A DNA stretch of 64,000 nt from Isochrysis galbana (lineage: Eukaryota; Haptophyta; Isochrysidales; Isochrysidaceae): NCBI GenBank assembly GCA_018136815.1, contig CM030938.1:3015289-3079288 (forward strand), written 5' to 3'. The notes beneath the pieces are model-generated. The model was not told where the DNA came from. It searched no databases and saw only the letters and a list, made by a program, of their open reading frames with translations. Numbering within the stretch: the stretch's first letter is position 1; each line of letters starts with the position of its first letter. The position numbers and the translations under genes were made by a program. This document shows, piece by piece, positions 42,326 to 53,053 of this stretch.

Positions 42326-43540
42326 CTCTCGCCGCCCCTCTCACTCTCTCGCTTGGTAGCTGGCTGTCTCTTGTCCTCCCTCCCCTGCTGCGCGCGGCCT
42401 CTGCCTTCCCTCCCCCCTTTCCCTCTGCAGGACGTGGCCCGCAAGTGGCGGCGAGCGGCGGCGAGGGAGCGGGGGGGGGGGGGGGGGGGGGGCGGGGGGG
42501 GGGGAGAGGAGGGGAAGGGGGCGGGGAGAGGAGGGCGGGGGGGGGGGGGGGGAAGGGAAGAAAAGGGGGAGAGAGGAGAAGAGAAGCCAGGGAAGAAGCA
42601 GGCGGCGGCTGCAGCGGGCCGCCTCGAGACCGCCGCAGCCTCCTCGTTGTTGGTTCTTCCGCTTCTGTCCTTCGTTTTCCCTCTTCTCTGCGTGCCCCTC
42701 CTCCCCCCCCTTCCTGAGGACCAAATACAAAAATCCCGCCCCCCCCCCCCCCCCCCCCGAGGGAATCATCGTAACATCGTGACATCCCCACGATTCGTGG
42801 AAAGTGGAACAGGACTCCACAGTCAGTGTGTGGGCCGCCACACAACTCCTTTTTAATCCTAGAGCAGAGTACTAAACCTCCCACCACTCATCTTCTGACC
42901 GCATTCGCGGCCATGGAACCACGCAGCACGCAGCATACTTTCTACACACCCCCACTCCCCCCCCCCCCGCCATCAGGCGGCTCCCCCCGTGCACTACCAA
43001 GGGGATTGGGGTGAAGGGATAGATATAGTTCGGTGGCCCGCCCCCCCCGTTAGTAGTAGTAGTGTGACCTGAATCTTCAATCTCAATCTAAATCTTCAGA
43101 ATTCAGATGTTTTTTATTCACATGAGGCATGAGGAGGGGCGACGGCCCTTGCTCTCTTCTTTCTTGTGTCCCCCCCCCCCCCTCTCTTCTCTCTTCTCTC
43201 CCTCTTTCTCATCGTACGCCGATCCTGTTTACGTTTACGACGTTATTAGTATTCTACTACGCGTATTACGTATTACCTAATACCGTTACCGCCGTGAGTC
43301 CTAGATGCTAGATGTGAAAGACAGCGGATGAGGTCTAGAAAGACCGTAAAAACAGCTGTTTTGGGGGATCGAAAAAACAGTAAAAAACAGAAAACAGTGC
43401 AAAAAACAGTGGACAGTGGGGCAAAATATCACATGCAAGGGGAGGGGCGGGGGGCTTTTCCCCCCGCGCCCCGCGCGCGGCTTGCGGAACGCCTCCGCCC
43501 GCGCCCCTCCACACGTGTCGGCTGCTCCCCACCCCCTACC
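42326..43540. other. Spacer with long G/C homopolymers and hairpin words
   Basis: G runs at 42470-42555 and C runs at 42738-42760 and 43172-43182. A CAG/CTG word cluster with the palindrome AAAAACAGCTGTTTT lies at 43345-43420. No gene. Confidence 0.5.
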
Positions 43541-43545
43541 CACAT

Positions 43546-43806
43546 CACACGCTCGGGATCGTCGCCTTCGTCCTCGCCCTGCTGCAGCCGCTCAACGCGC
43601 TCGTGCGCGGCACGCCCGCCGCCCGCACCACACGCCGCGCCGTGTGGCGGGTCGCGCACAAGGGGACGGGCTACGCCGTGCTCGGCGTGGGCGTCTACCA
43701 GGCCCTCTCGGGGCGCGCCCTCATGCCGAGCCAAGGCGACGCCGTTCTCGTCGCGTACGTGGTGCTCCTGGGCCTCTCCTTCGGGGTGCTCGCGGGGGGG
43801 CTCATG
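43546..43806 (+). pseudogene. Orphan exon of a cytochrome b561-like membrane protein
   Basis: The frame reads HTLGIVAFVLALLQPLNALV, WRVAHKGTGYAVLGVGVYQA, then VLVAYVVLLGLSFGVLAGGL. Histidines before the first helix and in WRVAHKGTGY fit heme-ligand positions of the eukaryotic b561 domain (His then W..AH..LGY), followed by a last helix. A donor-like GTAGGG follows ATG at 43806, but no acceptor, upstream exons or downstream exons were found, and repeat R starts 75 bp later. It could be a gene fragment or an exon of a gene broken by repeats. These proteins pass electrons across membranes. Confidence 0.5.
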
Positions 43807-43882
43807 GTAGGGTGAGAGTCCCCACGGGAGGGGAAGAAACCCTGAGGGAAAGGAGACCAAATCAAGGCAAGCCGCCTAGCCA

Positions 43883-44115
43883 GGGGTAGGGGGGGAGTCA
43901 GCTCAAGGGCAGGCCCAATGCGGGCGTGGGAGTGCGGCTCGCGGCCCGCGCCCACTAGGGGTTTGGGCTGTATTGATGAGTGCCCTGCCCCTGCCAGAGG
44001 GCAGGGGCTGGGGTTGAGTGTACGGGCCCACCCCGGGGGGTGTCTGCGGTCTGCGATGGAGTGAGGGGGGCGCGAGGCCCCCATTGACCCCCACTTATAA
44101 AAGTAAAAGTAGGTT
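43883..44115 (+). repeat. Repeat family R, 3' part
   Basis: GGGGGAGTCAGCTCAAGGGC to CCCCCACTTATAAAAGTA, close to the matching part of 23495-24270 (GCTCGCGGCCCGCGCCCAC, GTACGGGCC, CCCCGGGGGGTGTC). Confidence 0.75.
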
Positions 44116-44769
44116 GTCCTCACAGTAACATGTAACACGTAGAATACTAAAACGTAGACAGGACGAGCGCGTGAGAAAAGGGGGAAAAGGGGAGAGATAG
44201 AAAAGAAGAGAGAGCGAGGGGCGAGGGGCCCGTGGCTGGGAGCTGGGAGGGGCCGGGGGAGTGGGGGAGCAGTGGGGGTGTAGAAAGTTTTGCTGCGTGA
44301 CGAGTAGAAAGCAGAGGCCGAGAATTTGTTACAGTCTGAGCGCGAGTTACGGCATAGTAGCGCTGGCGGTGGCGATTCGAGCAGGGGAGGCGAAGGGGGC
44401 GCAGCGGGGTAAAGCGCCATGACTAAAGACGTGTGTTTAAAAAAAATAACCACCGCGCCCCGGCAGCCCCCCCCCCCCCCCCCCCCACCCCCCACCCCCA
44501 CCCCCACCCCCCCACCGCGGCCGCCCCTCCCCTCTCGCGCCCTCCCGCCCCCTCCCCCCTCGCGCGCCCGTCTGTGAAAAGCCCAGTGAAGTGTGTGTGT
44601 GGGGGGGGCAGTCACAATGGGGACGGTCGAAGTCCCGCGCCTTTTGGCGCGGAGGAGGGGGGGGGGTATTGGAAGTCACAAGTGTCAGAGCGGGGACGGT
44701 AGAAGTCCCGCACCTTGCTCGAGAGGTTTGTGTCTCAGTGGCTCAGTGGCGAGGGGCGAGGGGGGGGGG
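44116..44769. other. Spacer with repeated stem-loop motif
   Basis: GGGGACGGT-(C/A)GAA-GTCCCGC motifs at 44619-44643 and 44690-44716 (also 30292-30318). No gene. Confidence 0.5.
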
Positions 44770-45035
44770 TGAGTAAGATGGGGGACCAGTGCAGGCGAAA
44801 GCATGCGGCGCGCAGCGCGCGGTCAGCGAGAGTTTGGACAGATGTGTTGTCAGCTCAACCCCTGCCAGCAGGCAGGGGCTGAGGGTGGTTGTGCAGGCCC
44901 ACCAAGGGGGTGTCTGTGTCTGCTGTCTGCGATGGAGAGATGGAGAGATGGAGAGAGGGGCGAGGGGCGCGAGGCCCCCATCCCCCATCCCCATCCCCCA
45001 TCCCCCCTTTGCCATTGGCCTCCTACTTAGAAAAA
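44770..45035 (+). repeat. Repeat family R, 3' part
   Basis: GGACCAGTGCAGGCGA, the hairpin CTCAACCCCTGCC-AGCA-GGCAGGGGCTGAG (44854-44883, one wobble pair), GTTGTGCAGGCCCACC and CATTGGCCTCCTACTTA. Confidence 0.75.
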
Positions 45036-45100
45036 TAGTAGCTAGTAGCTAGCGAGAGTAGCTCATTTAACAAGTTCAGGAGTTGTCTCCCATACTTAGT

Positions 45101-46397
45101 TTGGCTCCGGCCAGAATTTCGAGAATTTTTTTTTGAAATTTGGGTCCAACATCGAAATAAAAATTTTGACCGAAATTTGGGTGCGTAAGCCTCGAAATTT
45201 TGTCGCACGGGCGCACGGGCGCATGGCACCTACCCCTACCGCGCAGCGGCTGGCCGGCCGTTCATCGCGGAAGAGGCCCCGGCGCGACTCCTTGCAAGGG
45301 CATGGCGAGGCCGGGGAGGAGTGCAGCTCTCAGCCCTACCTACGAGGGAAAGGTCGTCGCCATAGAGGCGGATGCAATCCATTTCCGAGTTGTACCCCGG
45401 TCCGACGCGCACGGCATACACGGTCAACTATCCCGCCGACGACACCTCCGAGGACCTAGAAGTGGAAGAAGTCCAGCGCCTCCTAGTAGTGCGAAATTTT
45501 CCTGAATGAACGGAAGCGGCTCGCCTCTGCCCTCTCACCTGCCTTTGTCTATCTCAGGGAGCGCATGGAGGGCCGCTGCAATGACTCATTTGACTGCTCC
45601 AAGATGTACCAGATGTTGGACGTTGTGCAGGTCTTTGACCCGTCATTTGCGGCTTCTCATGCCACTCCCGCTTCCGTGGATGCTCTGGCTTGCCTCACCC
45701 CCCTTGGGATGCCTGATGATGGAGGGGGGCATAAATGCCAACACTCTGAAGGCTGAGTTGCCTGCCTATCTCACGGCCGCGTCCCATGCCGCCCTCAACG
45801 TGAAGGACGTCGACGACTTCACAGAGGGAGTGCTCGAATGGTGGCGGAAGAATGGCCAAGCTTTGCCGGCGTGGTCGAAGGCAGCACGTGTTGTCTTTGC
45901 TACTACTCCAAATTCGGCCTCGTGTGAACGTGTCTTTTCTTTGCTTCGTGTTATGTATGGTGAGCAGCAAGCCGGGGGGTTTTCAGATCATTTGCAAGTT
46001 TCCCTGATGAGTCGGTATAACGGAAGGATTGTGGGCTGACTGTTGACTGTCTTCGTCTTCGTCTTGATTCATGTGAGATGTGCTCTGGGTTGACTTGCAG
46101 CATATTTCTCAATTCTCAACATCAATATGATAAACTTGGAACAATCCACATCCATCAACTGATTCTAACATGCCTTATGCTTATCCTACTATCCTCTCTC
46201 TCCGTCTCTATAAGACGGTAGACGGCGCGGTCGGCCGGCCCGCCGGCCACCCATGTATAGCCCATAGAGGCGAGTGTACTTGTGAAGAAAATTTTGATCG
46301 AAATTTGGGTGGACAAGGCTCGAAATGTTGGTAGAGATCATCGAAATTTCGAAACGAAATTTGGGTGGGTCTCAATCGAAATTCTGGCCGGAGCCAA
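45101..46397 (+). mobile_element. hAT element A, internally deleted, with 8-bp TSD
   Basis: Terminal inverted repeats begin TTGGCTCCGGCCAGAATTTC on both ends. They are flanked by the duplication TACTTAGT (45093-45100 and 46398-46405). Subterminal GAAATTTGGG words lie at both ends. It carries only the C-terminal transposase portion, so it is non-autonomous. Confidence 0.92.
45342..46039 (+). pseudogene. hAT transposase C-terminal part (element A)
   Basis: Pieces in shifting frames: YEGKVVAIEADAIHFRV, then VNYPADDTSEDLEVEEVQRL (Tudor-like piece), MEGRCNDSFDCSKMYQMLDV, and the dimerisation domain (ALPAWSKAARVVFATTPNSA, SCERVFSLLRVMYGEQQ, SDHLQVSLMSRYN) ending at a stop. At least two frame breaks. 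Parallels element B residue by residue in order, with similar words (SCERVFSLL / ACERVFSLL). Confidence 0.8.
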
Positions 46398-46622
46398 TAC
46401 TTAGTTCCCATATGTAATCTCCTCAAACACGGCGCGCCCTTCTCAAATACTAAACTACGAGTGTGTACTATGAATACTACTTAGAGTAGAGTAGTAGTAA
46501 AGTACTACTTGTTCCCTGAACCCAACCCCCCCCGTCCGCTCCCCTGCGCGCTCCGCCTGCCTTACCCCCGCCCGTCCGCGTCCCTCCCCGCACGCGAGGA
46601 AGAGAGGGAGCCCACGGGCCCG

Positions 46623-47280
46623 ATGTTCCTCTGCCTCGCGCTCTGCGTCGCGCGCCCGCCCTCCGGCTCCACACCAGCGAGAGCTCGACCTCCCACTGCC
46701 GCGCTCGTTGACATCCTTACCACCGGGCCCAACTCGCGGCGGATCTCCTCGTCGATCGTGGTGGACGCGGCGCAGGACGACGTTTGGGCTGTGATCACCG
46801 ACTACGACCGCATTGCAGACTATACACCCAACGTGTTGTGCAGCCGTGTCGTCTCCGCCGCAGATGCTCCTAGGGTGCGCGTCTTCCAGGAGGGCTCGCA
46901 GAACATCGCTGGATTCGAGTTCCGCGCCTCCCTCACGATGGAGATGACGCCTATCACGACAGACGCGCTGAGAAGACCTTTGCCGGCACCGAGGCTCGCA
47001 TTCCGGTATGCTCCACCCCTCCCAACGATCAGGCTTCATGTCCGCCGATCTTGACCACCCTTCACTACATGGTAGGTGTGTGGAGTCTGAGATGTTTTCT
47101 GAGTACACGGGTGAGTTCCGTTTGGATCCCTCGGTAGGGAAGCGCACACGTTTGAGTTTCCGCGTAGACATCACGCCACGCGGCCCGGTGCCGGTACTAC
47201 CGCTCGAGTGGCGCATCAGAGAAGATGTTCCCATCAACCTCTCTGGACTTAAGCTGGCAGCAGAGGCGCGTGGGCAATGA
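46623..47280 (+). CDS. SRPBCC / COQ10-like (polyketide cyclase-type) protein (two exons)
   Basis: Exons 46623-47005 and 47076-47280 (70-bp GT-AG intron) give 195 aa. A short leader (MFLCLALCVARPPSG) suggests plastid or secretory targeting. The core SSIVVDAAQDDVWAVITDYD, RIADYTPNVLCSRVVS, then YTGEFRLDPSVGKRTRLSFR and LPLEWRIREDVPINLSGLKL follows the SRPBCC/START helix-grip fold typical of membrane-associated COQ10-like and plant Polyketide_cyc2 proteins, which bind hydrophobic ligands. The ligand is unknown. The start could be the upstream in-frame ATG at 46509; I chose 46623 for the hydrophobic leader. Confidence 0.8.
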
Positions 47281-48445
47281 TTGTCTCAACCATCTCCGCC
47301 ACAAGTGTGGCAAAAGTCCTGCCAAATGCGCGGCTGTCTGTACGAGAAATCGGTGATCCCGAAGGCCCAATGCTGCGAGACTTCGATGTGGATTAGCCGG
47401 CAGCCCATCGGCCCCATGCGACGATTGGGTTAATTGGAGAAAGGCTATTTGCGACCTTTATTGAATGTGCACCGAATCGTCGGCCCTGCAACCTATTTAG
47501 GATGATCCTATTTATCCAGCCTTTATGCCGTTTGGGCCTAGCGGCTTCGTATTCCACGGGATGCCTACGATGAGTCTAGCTGACGTGGACCGCAGTGCAT
47601 TGTCCTTGCATGTCCATGCGGCTGTTCATCGTTGACATCCCGCATCCTGTATGTCAGTGCGGCCCCTCATCGTCGGCATTCTGCATCCTATGCATGGACA
47701 TACAAGGAGCCAAAACAATAGGGTTCAAGCTGGCGCTGGCCTTCATCATGTCATCATGTGACTCACGTGCTCTCAGCACCCGCACCTTTTGGTACCTTCA
47801 CATACGCGCGGCGGCGGTAGACTGAGATCGTTCAGCGCGCGATTTGTAAGCATAAGAGTGCTATCTAATGTTCACATTGGTGGTTGTTTAGTCGCACATG
47901 CGCCTGCATGCCCTGCGGAGCGCTTTGCGCTTAACTGCGCAGGGCCTTTAGTCACTATTTGGTGTTTGCAGTCGGCTCCATTTCGATATGAAAGTTCAGA
48001 AGTTTTCAGATCGATACGATAACACAATCGGGATACTTGTAATGCTAGCCATTGATAGAGAGTCGTTACGATTAGAATGTTGTGCTACCAATGTCGACAC
48101 CCACCCAACCCTACACGAGAACCATCAACATCAACACCGCTTGCAGCTCCAGCACTCCTTACATGACCCCCGCATGCACATGTGCGCAGTGCCCCATGCC
48201 GTCTTCTTGATGCTATCCGAAACGATGCAGCGCGCATCCATCAATCAATAACAAGTAATATTGAGGAAAACGTGAAAATGCACAATGCGGTTAAATGAGA
48301 ATGACTGCGGCTTGCAGCCAGTGCTCCGTGCTAGACTTCATGCAGACAAGCATATGCATACGTACATGCAATGACCAATGAAATCAATCAGCACCGGACG
48401 TGGCATTGGATCACGTCGCAGCAGCCCAGGGCGAAGTAAATTTCC
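47281..48445. other. Spacer without recognisable gene
   Basis: Contains the small inverted-repeat unit at 47601-47712. Otherwise no ORF with a domain. Confidence 0.4.
47601..47712. repeat. ~112-bp unit with 17-bp terminal inverted repeats
   Basis: TCCTTGCATGTCCATGC at the left and GCATGGACATACAAGGA at the right are inverted copies with one mismatch. Inside, GCGGC(T/C)..TCATCGT(T/C)G..AT..GCATCCT is present twice. Could be a tiny MITE or a hairpin; no clear TSD. Confidence 0.6.
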
Positions 48446-49150
48446 TCAAGACAGGTCATGCTCGACGAGCTCTACTTTGGGCAGAGGTTCCAAGGCTCCA
48501 GGCAGCAGCTTCCAGCCATTGGCTGGGGGCATGTCACTACTGGATTGGACAATGTATACGCCGCCGCCACTAGGATTGTCGATCCACCACGAGCCATCTC
48601 CCCGATTCCAGTACACGTAGGCTCCGCTTTCGGCCTCAAACCATGGCCGCTTAAGATCAGTCAGCTGCTTCCACATCGCATCGGAATGCCACCCCTGCTG
48701 CTTGCAGACCAGAGCAAAGCCGTCCGGGATGCGGAGCGGGTTTTGTGCGTGGTAGTCGCCGATGACCGACGCGGTCCCGGCGTGAGCCACCCGAACCATG
48801 TAGCTCCTCATCGGCCCGGACGGATAGGCTCGCACAACGTGTGTGCACCTCCTGCGCTGTCGCACTGTCCTCTGCCTACACCGCTCGCCTGTGGCTGCAG
48901 CGCAAGAGGACGGGAGGAGGACGAATGTCCCCTGAAACTTCGTGGAGTACGTCAAGAATCCTAAAATTGTAGTCGGCGCCTTCGTGAGGTCGCGTTCCAT
49001 TGAATGTGGGATGGACTCGATGGAGCCATCAAATGTCAAATGTCTATTTTTGGTCTTTCTGCAGACAGACCAAGACAAGATTGAGGTTTTATCACGAAAT
49101 AAGCTGACGGAGTACACAGTACTGACCGAATAAGTTGTAGACAGGTCCAT
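48446..49150 (-). CDS. Unknown 234-aa ORF with Trp/Gly-rich C-terminal module
   Basis: Complete ORF from ATG (49150) to stop. The C-terminal half has IGDYHAQNPLRIPDGFALVC, then AYVYWNRGDGSWWIDNPSGG and GVYIVQSSSDMPPANGWKLL. The aromatic YVYW..GDG.WWI...GG motif followed by PP..GW looks like a compact beta module that I associate with algal and protist extracellular proteins, but I cannot name it. The N-terminal 100 residues look less coding-like, so the true start may be an internal Met (MRSYMVRVAHAG) or an unseen exon. Confidence 0.5.
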   Translation of the reverse strand: MDLSTTYSVSTVYSVSLFRDKTSILSWSVCRKTKNRHLTFDGSIESIPHSMERDLTKAPTTILGFLTYSTKFQGTFVLLPSSCAAATGERCRQRTVRQRRRCTHVVRAYPSGPMRSYMVRVAHAGTASVIGDYHAQNPLRIPDGFALVCKQQGWHSDAMWKQLTDLKRPWFEAESGAYVYWNRGDGSWWIDNPSGGGVYIVQSSSDMPPANGWKLLPGALEPLPKVELVEHDLS

Positions 49151-49189
49151 CTAGATCTAGCACATATCCGGTCTAGGTCTATGGCCTCT

Positions 49190-49960
49190 TCGCTAGCCTC
49201 TAGCCTTTATAATCAAAGAATGACTCTCGATTTGTTTCGAGAGTTGTTCAACCGAGTCCGTCATTTGTTTGTTGTATTCATAGCCACATGTTGCGGGTAA
49301 GGGGGGGCCCTGTACACTTCCTCCTCGTATGTTCCTTTTTTTAGGTTTTCCCGCGCGACTCAGTCGCGACTCCCTCTCCGTCGCCGCGCTCCGGTTCCTC
49401 TCTCCCCCGCATCGCCCCGAGTCAGTCCATCTGTCTCCCCGGCTCCCCCCCGCGGAAGCCCTCTCCCCCCCTTCCCTTTCCCATCTTTCCCCGAGTGCTT
49501 CCTTGAGTTTCCGGCCCCCTTTTGTCTATATCTTTCCCGCGCGGTCTCTCTTTCCCCCGCGCGTGACGTTTCCCTCCGGTGTCCCGAGTACGCTCTGCGC
49601 CATCGCTCGAGCGCCCCTTGTGGCCCCTCCGCTTGCTCCCCGTCTCCGCCCCCGTGCTGCAGTGCCCCGTGATGACCGAGAGTGCGCCAAAGTCTTCTGT
49701 CCCGTCCCCGCACGCTTCCCCGGTTCCCCATGGCTCACCGTCCATGCTCCAAGTGGGCCATACATCTCGTGTTACATCGTCCCATCTCCCTCTCACACCC
49801 AACCACACCACAGCCACAGCCTCACTCCATCCTCCACACCACATTTTTTTGAGACCTCCTCCCTTCGTTTGAAGTGCGGATGCCTTCATCCCCTCAGCGC
49901 CAATCTGGCTATCGCACGAGGGGTACCAAATGAAGGCAAACAAACGAGTAAGAGGCCTAG
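49190..49960 (-). repeat. Repeat family K copy, interrupted by a 555-bp family G insertion
   Basis: 49190-49289 and 49845-49950 together match the contiguous stretch 31370-31560. Between them 49290-49844 is family G (inverted partner of 39183-40800), with the word CCACAT at both junctions (49284-49289 and 49839-49844). Confidence 0.65.
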
Positions 49961-50332
49961 AACCCTCAGACAAAAACCTCGACGGCTCGCACGAGCAAAG
50001 CCTCCCACGAGAGAAAGCCGAAGATCAAGAGCGCACGGGAACTTAGCTCCCCGGTTTTTGACACTACCGACAAGGGTGTCCTCGTGACGAGCTCGAACCT
50101 GACCCTGACGTACCCTGATAGCACAGGCGCTCAATCAACACAACATAGCAGAACGAATCGCTTGGCCACTTTAACTATATAGCCACTCCTCACTACTCAC
50201 TACGGCCCCGTCCGTATTTTGATTTTGCTTCGGAAGCACCGAAGTTCACGATCTGTAACGCGACCACCAAGGAACAAGGAAGCTACACAACCAGGCGATA
50301 GCCCGATAGCCCGATGGCGCTAGGGGAAGGGG

Positions 50333-50890
50333 GGAAACCCTAGCTAGGTGGGAAACACAGCGAGAAGTTTTCCAAACACAGCAAAAACAAGCTGTTTTTG
50401 GCTTTCATAGAAACACAGCCAAAAACAAAAACAGTCCAAAAACACTGATACCGATGGGGGGCCTCCCCCTGCGCCACTGCGCCACTTCCGCGACGCTACC
50501 TACTTGTCTAACCGCCAAGTAAGCAGGTTATTGATATTGTTGATTGGGAAGAGCAAGTGACAAGTGAGCAGTGAGCCATGAATATTAATTGATACGCGCG
50601 CGCGCACGCGCGCACGCGCACACATGCACGCGCAATCGCGCGCACGCGCGTCCTACGCCCTACGCCCTACGCCCTACGCCCCGCAGCGCACAGAGCCGCA
50701 TGCGCCGCTACACGGTACACGGCTACACGGCGCTGTCACGAGGGGCGAGTGGGCGCACCCCCCTGTCCCCTGTACAAACACGGTACCTAAAACGGAGGGG
50801 GTTTGAAACACGGTAAAAACCTGCTGTTTTTGGCCTTCGTAGAAACACGGTAAACACGGGTTTCCCACCTAGGGGTAGGGGGTAGGGGGG
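50333..50890. repeat. AAACACAG/AAAAACAGC word cluster with possible inverted ends
   Basis: CTAGGTGGGAAACAC at 50344 and its complement GGGTTTCCCACCTAG near 50870 could be terminal inverted repeats of one element. Inside, two related segments share AAAAAC, GCTGTTTTTGGC and GTAGAAACAC. CpG- and GCGC-rich sequence at 50595-50660 lies between. Similar words fill the MITE at 57799-58013. Confidence 0.45.
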
Positions 50891-50944
50891 AAACATGCCG
50901 CCGGGGATCGGTTCACGCCGCCCGCCACCGGAAGTCCCATACCC

Positions 50945-51078
50945 CCAACCCCTATGTAGAGCAGAGCACGAAGGGACGCGCCGCAAGGCAGGTAGAGGGG
51001 GAATAAGGGAAGCGGGCGTGGCTGCATGAAATTGTGCAGGGTCGCGCGCGCGGCGAGATCATTAAGAATTTTTTTCAC
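50945..51078 (+). repeat. T-tail repeat module
   Basis: GTAGAGCAGAGCACGAAGGG, CGCGCCGCAAGGCAGGTAGA, GGGCGTGGCTGCAT, TGTGCAGGGTCGCGCGCGCG, then ATTAAGAA and a T run. Same order as 39265-39385 inverted; it ends about 115 bp before the RABL2 start codon. Confidence 0.75.
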
Positions 51079-51193
51079 CTGTTCCCTGTGTGTTCGTTAG
51101 GTCGTCTCGTTGTCTCTCGTCTCTCGCTGGTACTTCCATCTGAATGATGAGTTTTATTGTAGAGTTGGCGGGGAAGGGGTGCGGGCGGCGCGG

Positions 51194-53053
51194 ATGGCGG
51201 GCGAGGCGACCGATGGCGCGCTGCCCGAGGGCGTGCCCTCAGCTGAGGTGAGGCGGGCGCGCGCCACGCCGGAGGATGGTGGGTGGGTGAGGGTAAGGAG
51301 GGGATGAGGGCTGGGGCTGCTGGGGGTTGGAGTGGGTAGGATGGGGTCGGGGTGGGAGTGAGGTGGGGGAGGGAAGGAGGAGGCGGGGAAGTGGGAAGCG
51401 GCCGCCGCGTGCATCTGCCCTCCACCGCCCGTCCCTCGCCGCCTGCTGCTCTAAGGAGAACGTGATCAAGATTATTCTGCTCGGCGACTCAGCTGTCGGC
51501 AAGTCAAAGCTCGTCGAGAGGTTCCTGATGAATGAGTACCAGCCACGCCAGGTGGGGAGACATGCGGCCGTTCACGCAGTTCACGCACCCACACGTCGCT
51601 CCCGCGCGAAGCTATGTGGACGTCACCACGCTGGGCCGAACCATCTAACACTCGCACAATCTAATAGCTGCAGTGAGGGGGCACCCACAGTCAGACAGCT
51701 CCTCCTGTTCCCTATTTGCCTTCTGCCCCACTCCTCGCTCGCGTTCACCTATGTAGTCTCTCACTCTCCGTTCAGCCTCACTCACTTATTCCCCCGCCTT
51801 CTTCAGCTCTCAACCTTTGCGCTCACGCTCTTCCGCCATGTCGGCGTTGTGGACGGCGAGGAGTACAAGGTGAGGCCGCGCCGACGTCGTTGCGCTCCAC
51901 TTCTTCCTGCATGGGTGTGTGCGGAGTGCCACTCCGGATGGGCTCACCTGTCGACTCCCCGGCTCCCCACCGCCCCCGCCTATGCAGATCGATTTCTGGG
52001 ACACGGCTGGTCAGGAGCGCTTCAACTCCATGCATCCTGCCTACTATCACATGGCGCACGCGTGCATCATGTGCTTCGACGTCACGCGCAAGCAGACGTA
52101 CAAGAATCTCCCGGCCTGGTACAAAGAACTGCGCGATTATCGAGCTGGCATTCCGGTGACTCACACTTTGCTACCGCCACCTCCACCTCCTGTTGTGTTG
52201 CGTCGTCTTCATCCAGCATGTGTCTTCGATGAGAGGACATCGGACGCACAGCCAAAGCAAGCCAGCTTATGCAGCCTTGTCTGCCCAGCAGATTCCATCC
52301 TACTTACGGTTTGCGAACCTGCGGCCCGAGCAGGTGATATGTGTCGCCAACAAGATTGATGTTGATACCAAGGCGGGCCATTCCCATCATGCCACTGAAA
52401 CCAACCCGAGGAGGAGGGCCATGATGCAGCAGGGTTGGCTTTGCACCTGAGGACACAAGGCCCGGCTCAATCTCGCGCGTGATATCGCTGCCGCCGCGCA
52501 ATCCTCCCATAGGTCACACAAAAAGAGTTCGCATTTCCGAAGAAGCACAACATGACGCTCTTCTATTGCTCCGCTTCGGATGGCACCAATGTGAGTTGCG
52601 CCGCTCTTGCACAGCGCCGGAAGGTAGTGTCTGTTTCTGTCTATTCGGCTGCCTGTAGATGTGGGCGTTCTTCCAGCTTCACCAAGCGCGATAGTGTGGC
52701 CACCCACGCCACTCAATTGTGGTGGCAGGTGGTCTCCGCTTTCAACCAGGCCATCGAGTTGGCCGTTAGATACAGCAAAGAGCCCTCCGATGACTTTGTC
52801 GATCAGGTGCGGCGGTCTTTCCTCTTTTGCGCGTAGCGTGCAGCCTTCTCGTGCTTTTACTTGCTTGCGCATCCTGCTGCGCGCTGCTTCCTTGTCCCTC
52901 GCCGCGATTCCGGGTTTGATAAGCTCAACCACCCACATCGATTCCGCCTAGGTGATGGGGTTGATCAGCACCACTCAGTCAATGCGACTAACCAAGGAGG
53001 ATGGGGGCGCGGGCAGCGAGGATGGCGCCAAAACCGAGAAGCCAGCCAGCTAA
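51194..53053 (+). CDS. RABL2: RABL2 small GTPase (eight exons)
   Basis: Exons 51194-51247, 51456-51551, 51807-51869, 51988-52155, 52334-52372, 52513-52590, 52729-52806 and 52952-53053 give 225 aa, all joints phase 0. G1 GDSAVGKS, G3 DTAGQERF, G4 NKID and G5-like SASDG are present. The RABL2 signature is clear: KSKLVERFLMNEYQPRQLST, YHMAHACIMCFDVTRKQTYK, and VTQKEFAFPKKHNMTLFYC. The intron after NKIDVDTK needs a GC donor (CAAG then GCGGGC) to give the family length. RABL2 works with the IFT-B complex to start ciliary transport and assembly, so this organism should build flagella. Upstream is a T-tail repeat; no prenylation Cys is at the C-terminus, as is normal for RABL2. Confidence 0.95.

Noticed and set aside
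41622-42359. 245-aa plus-strand ORF and the 359-aa minus ORF in another frame
   Set aside because: Both overlap TIM17, whose sequence and splice joint are unmistakable.
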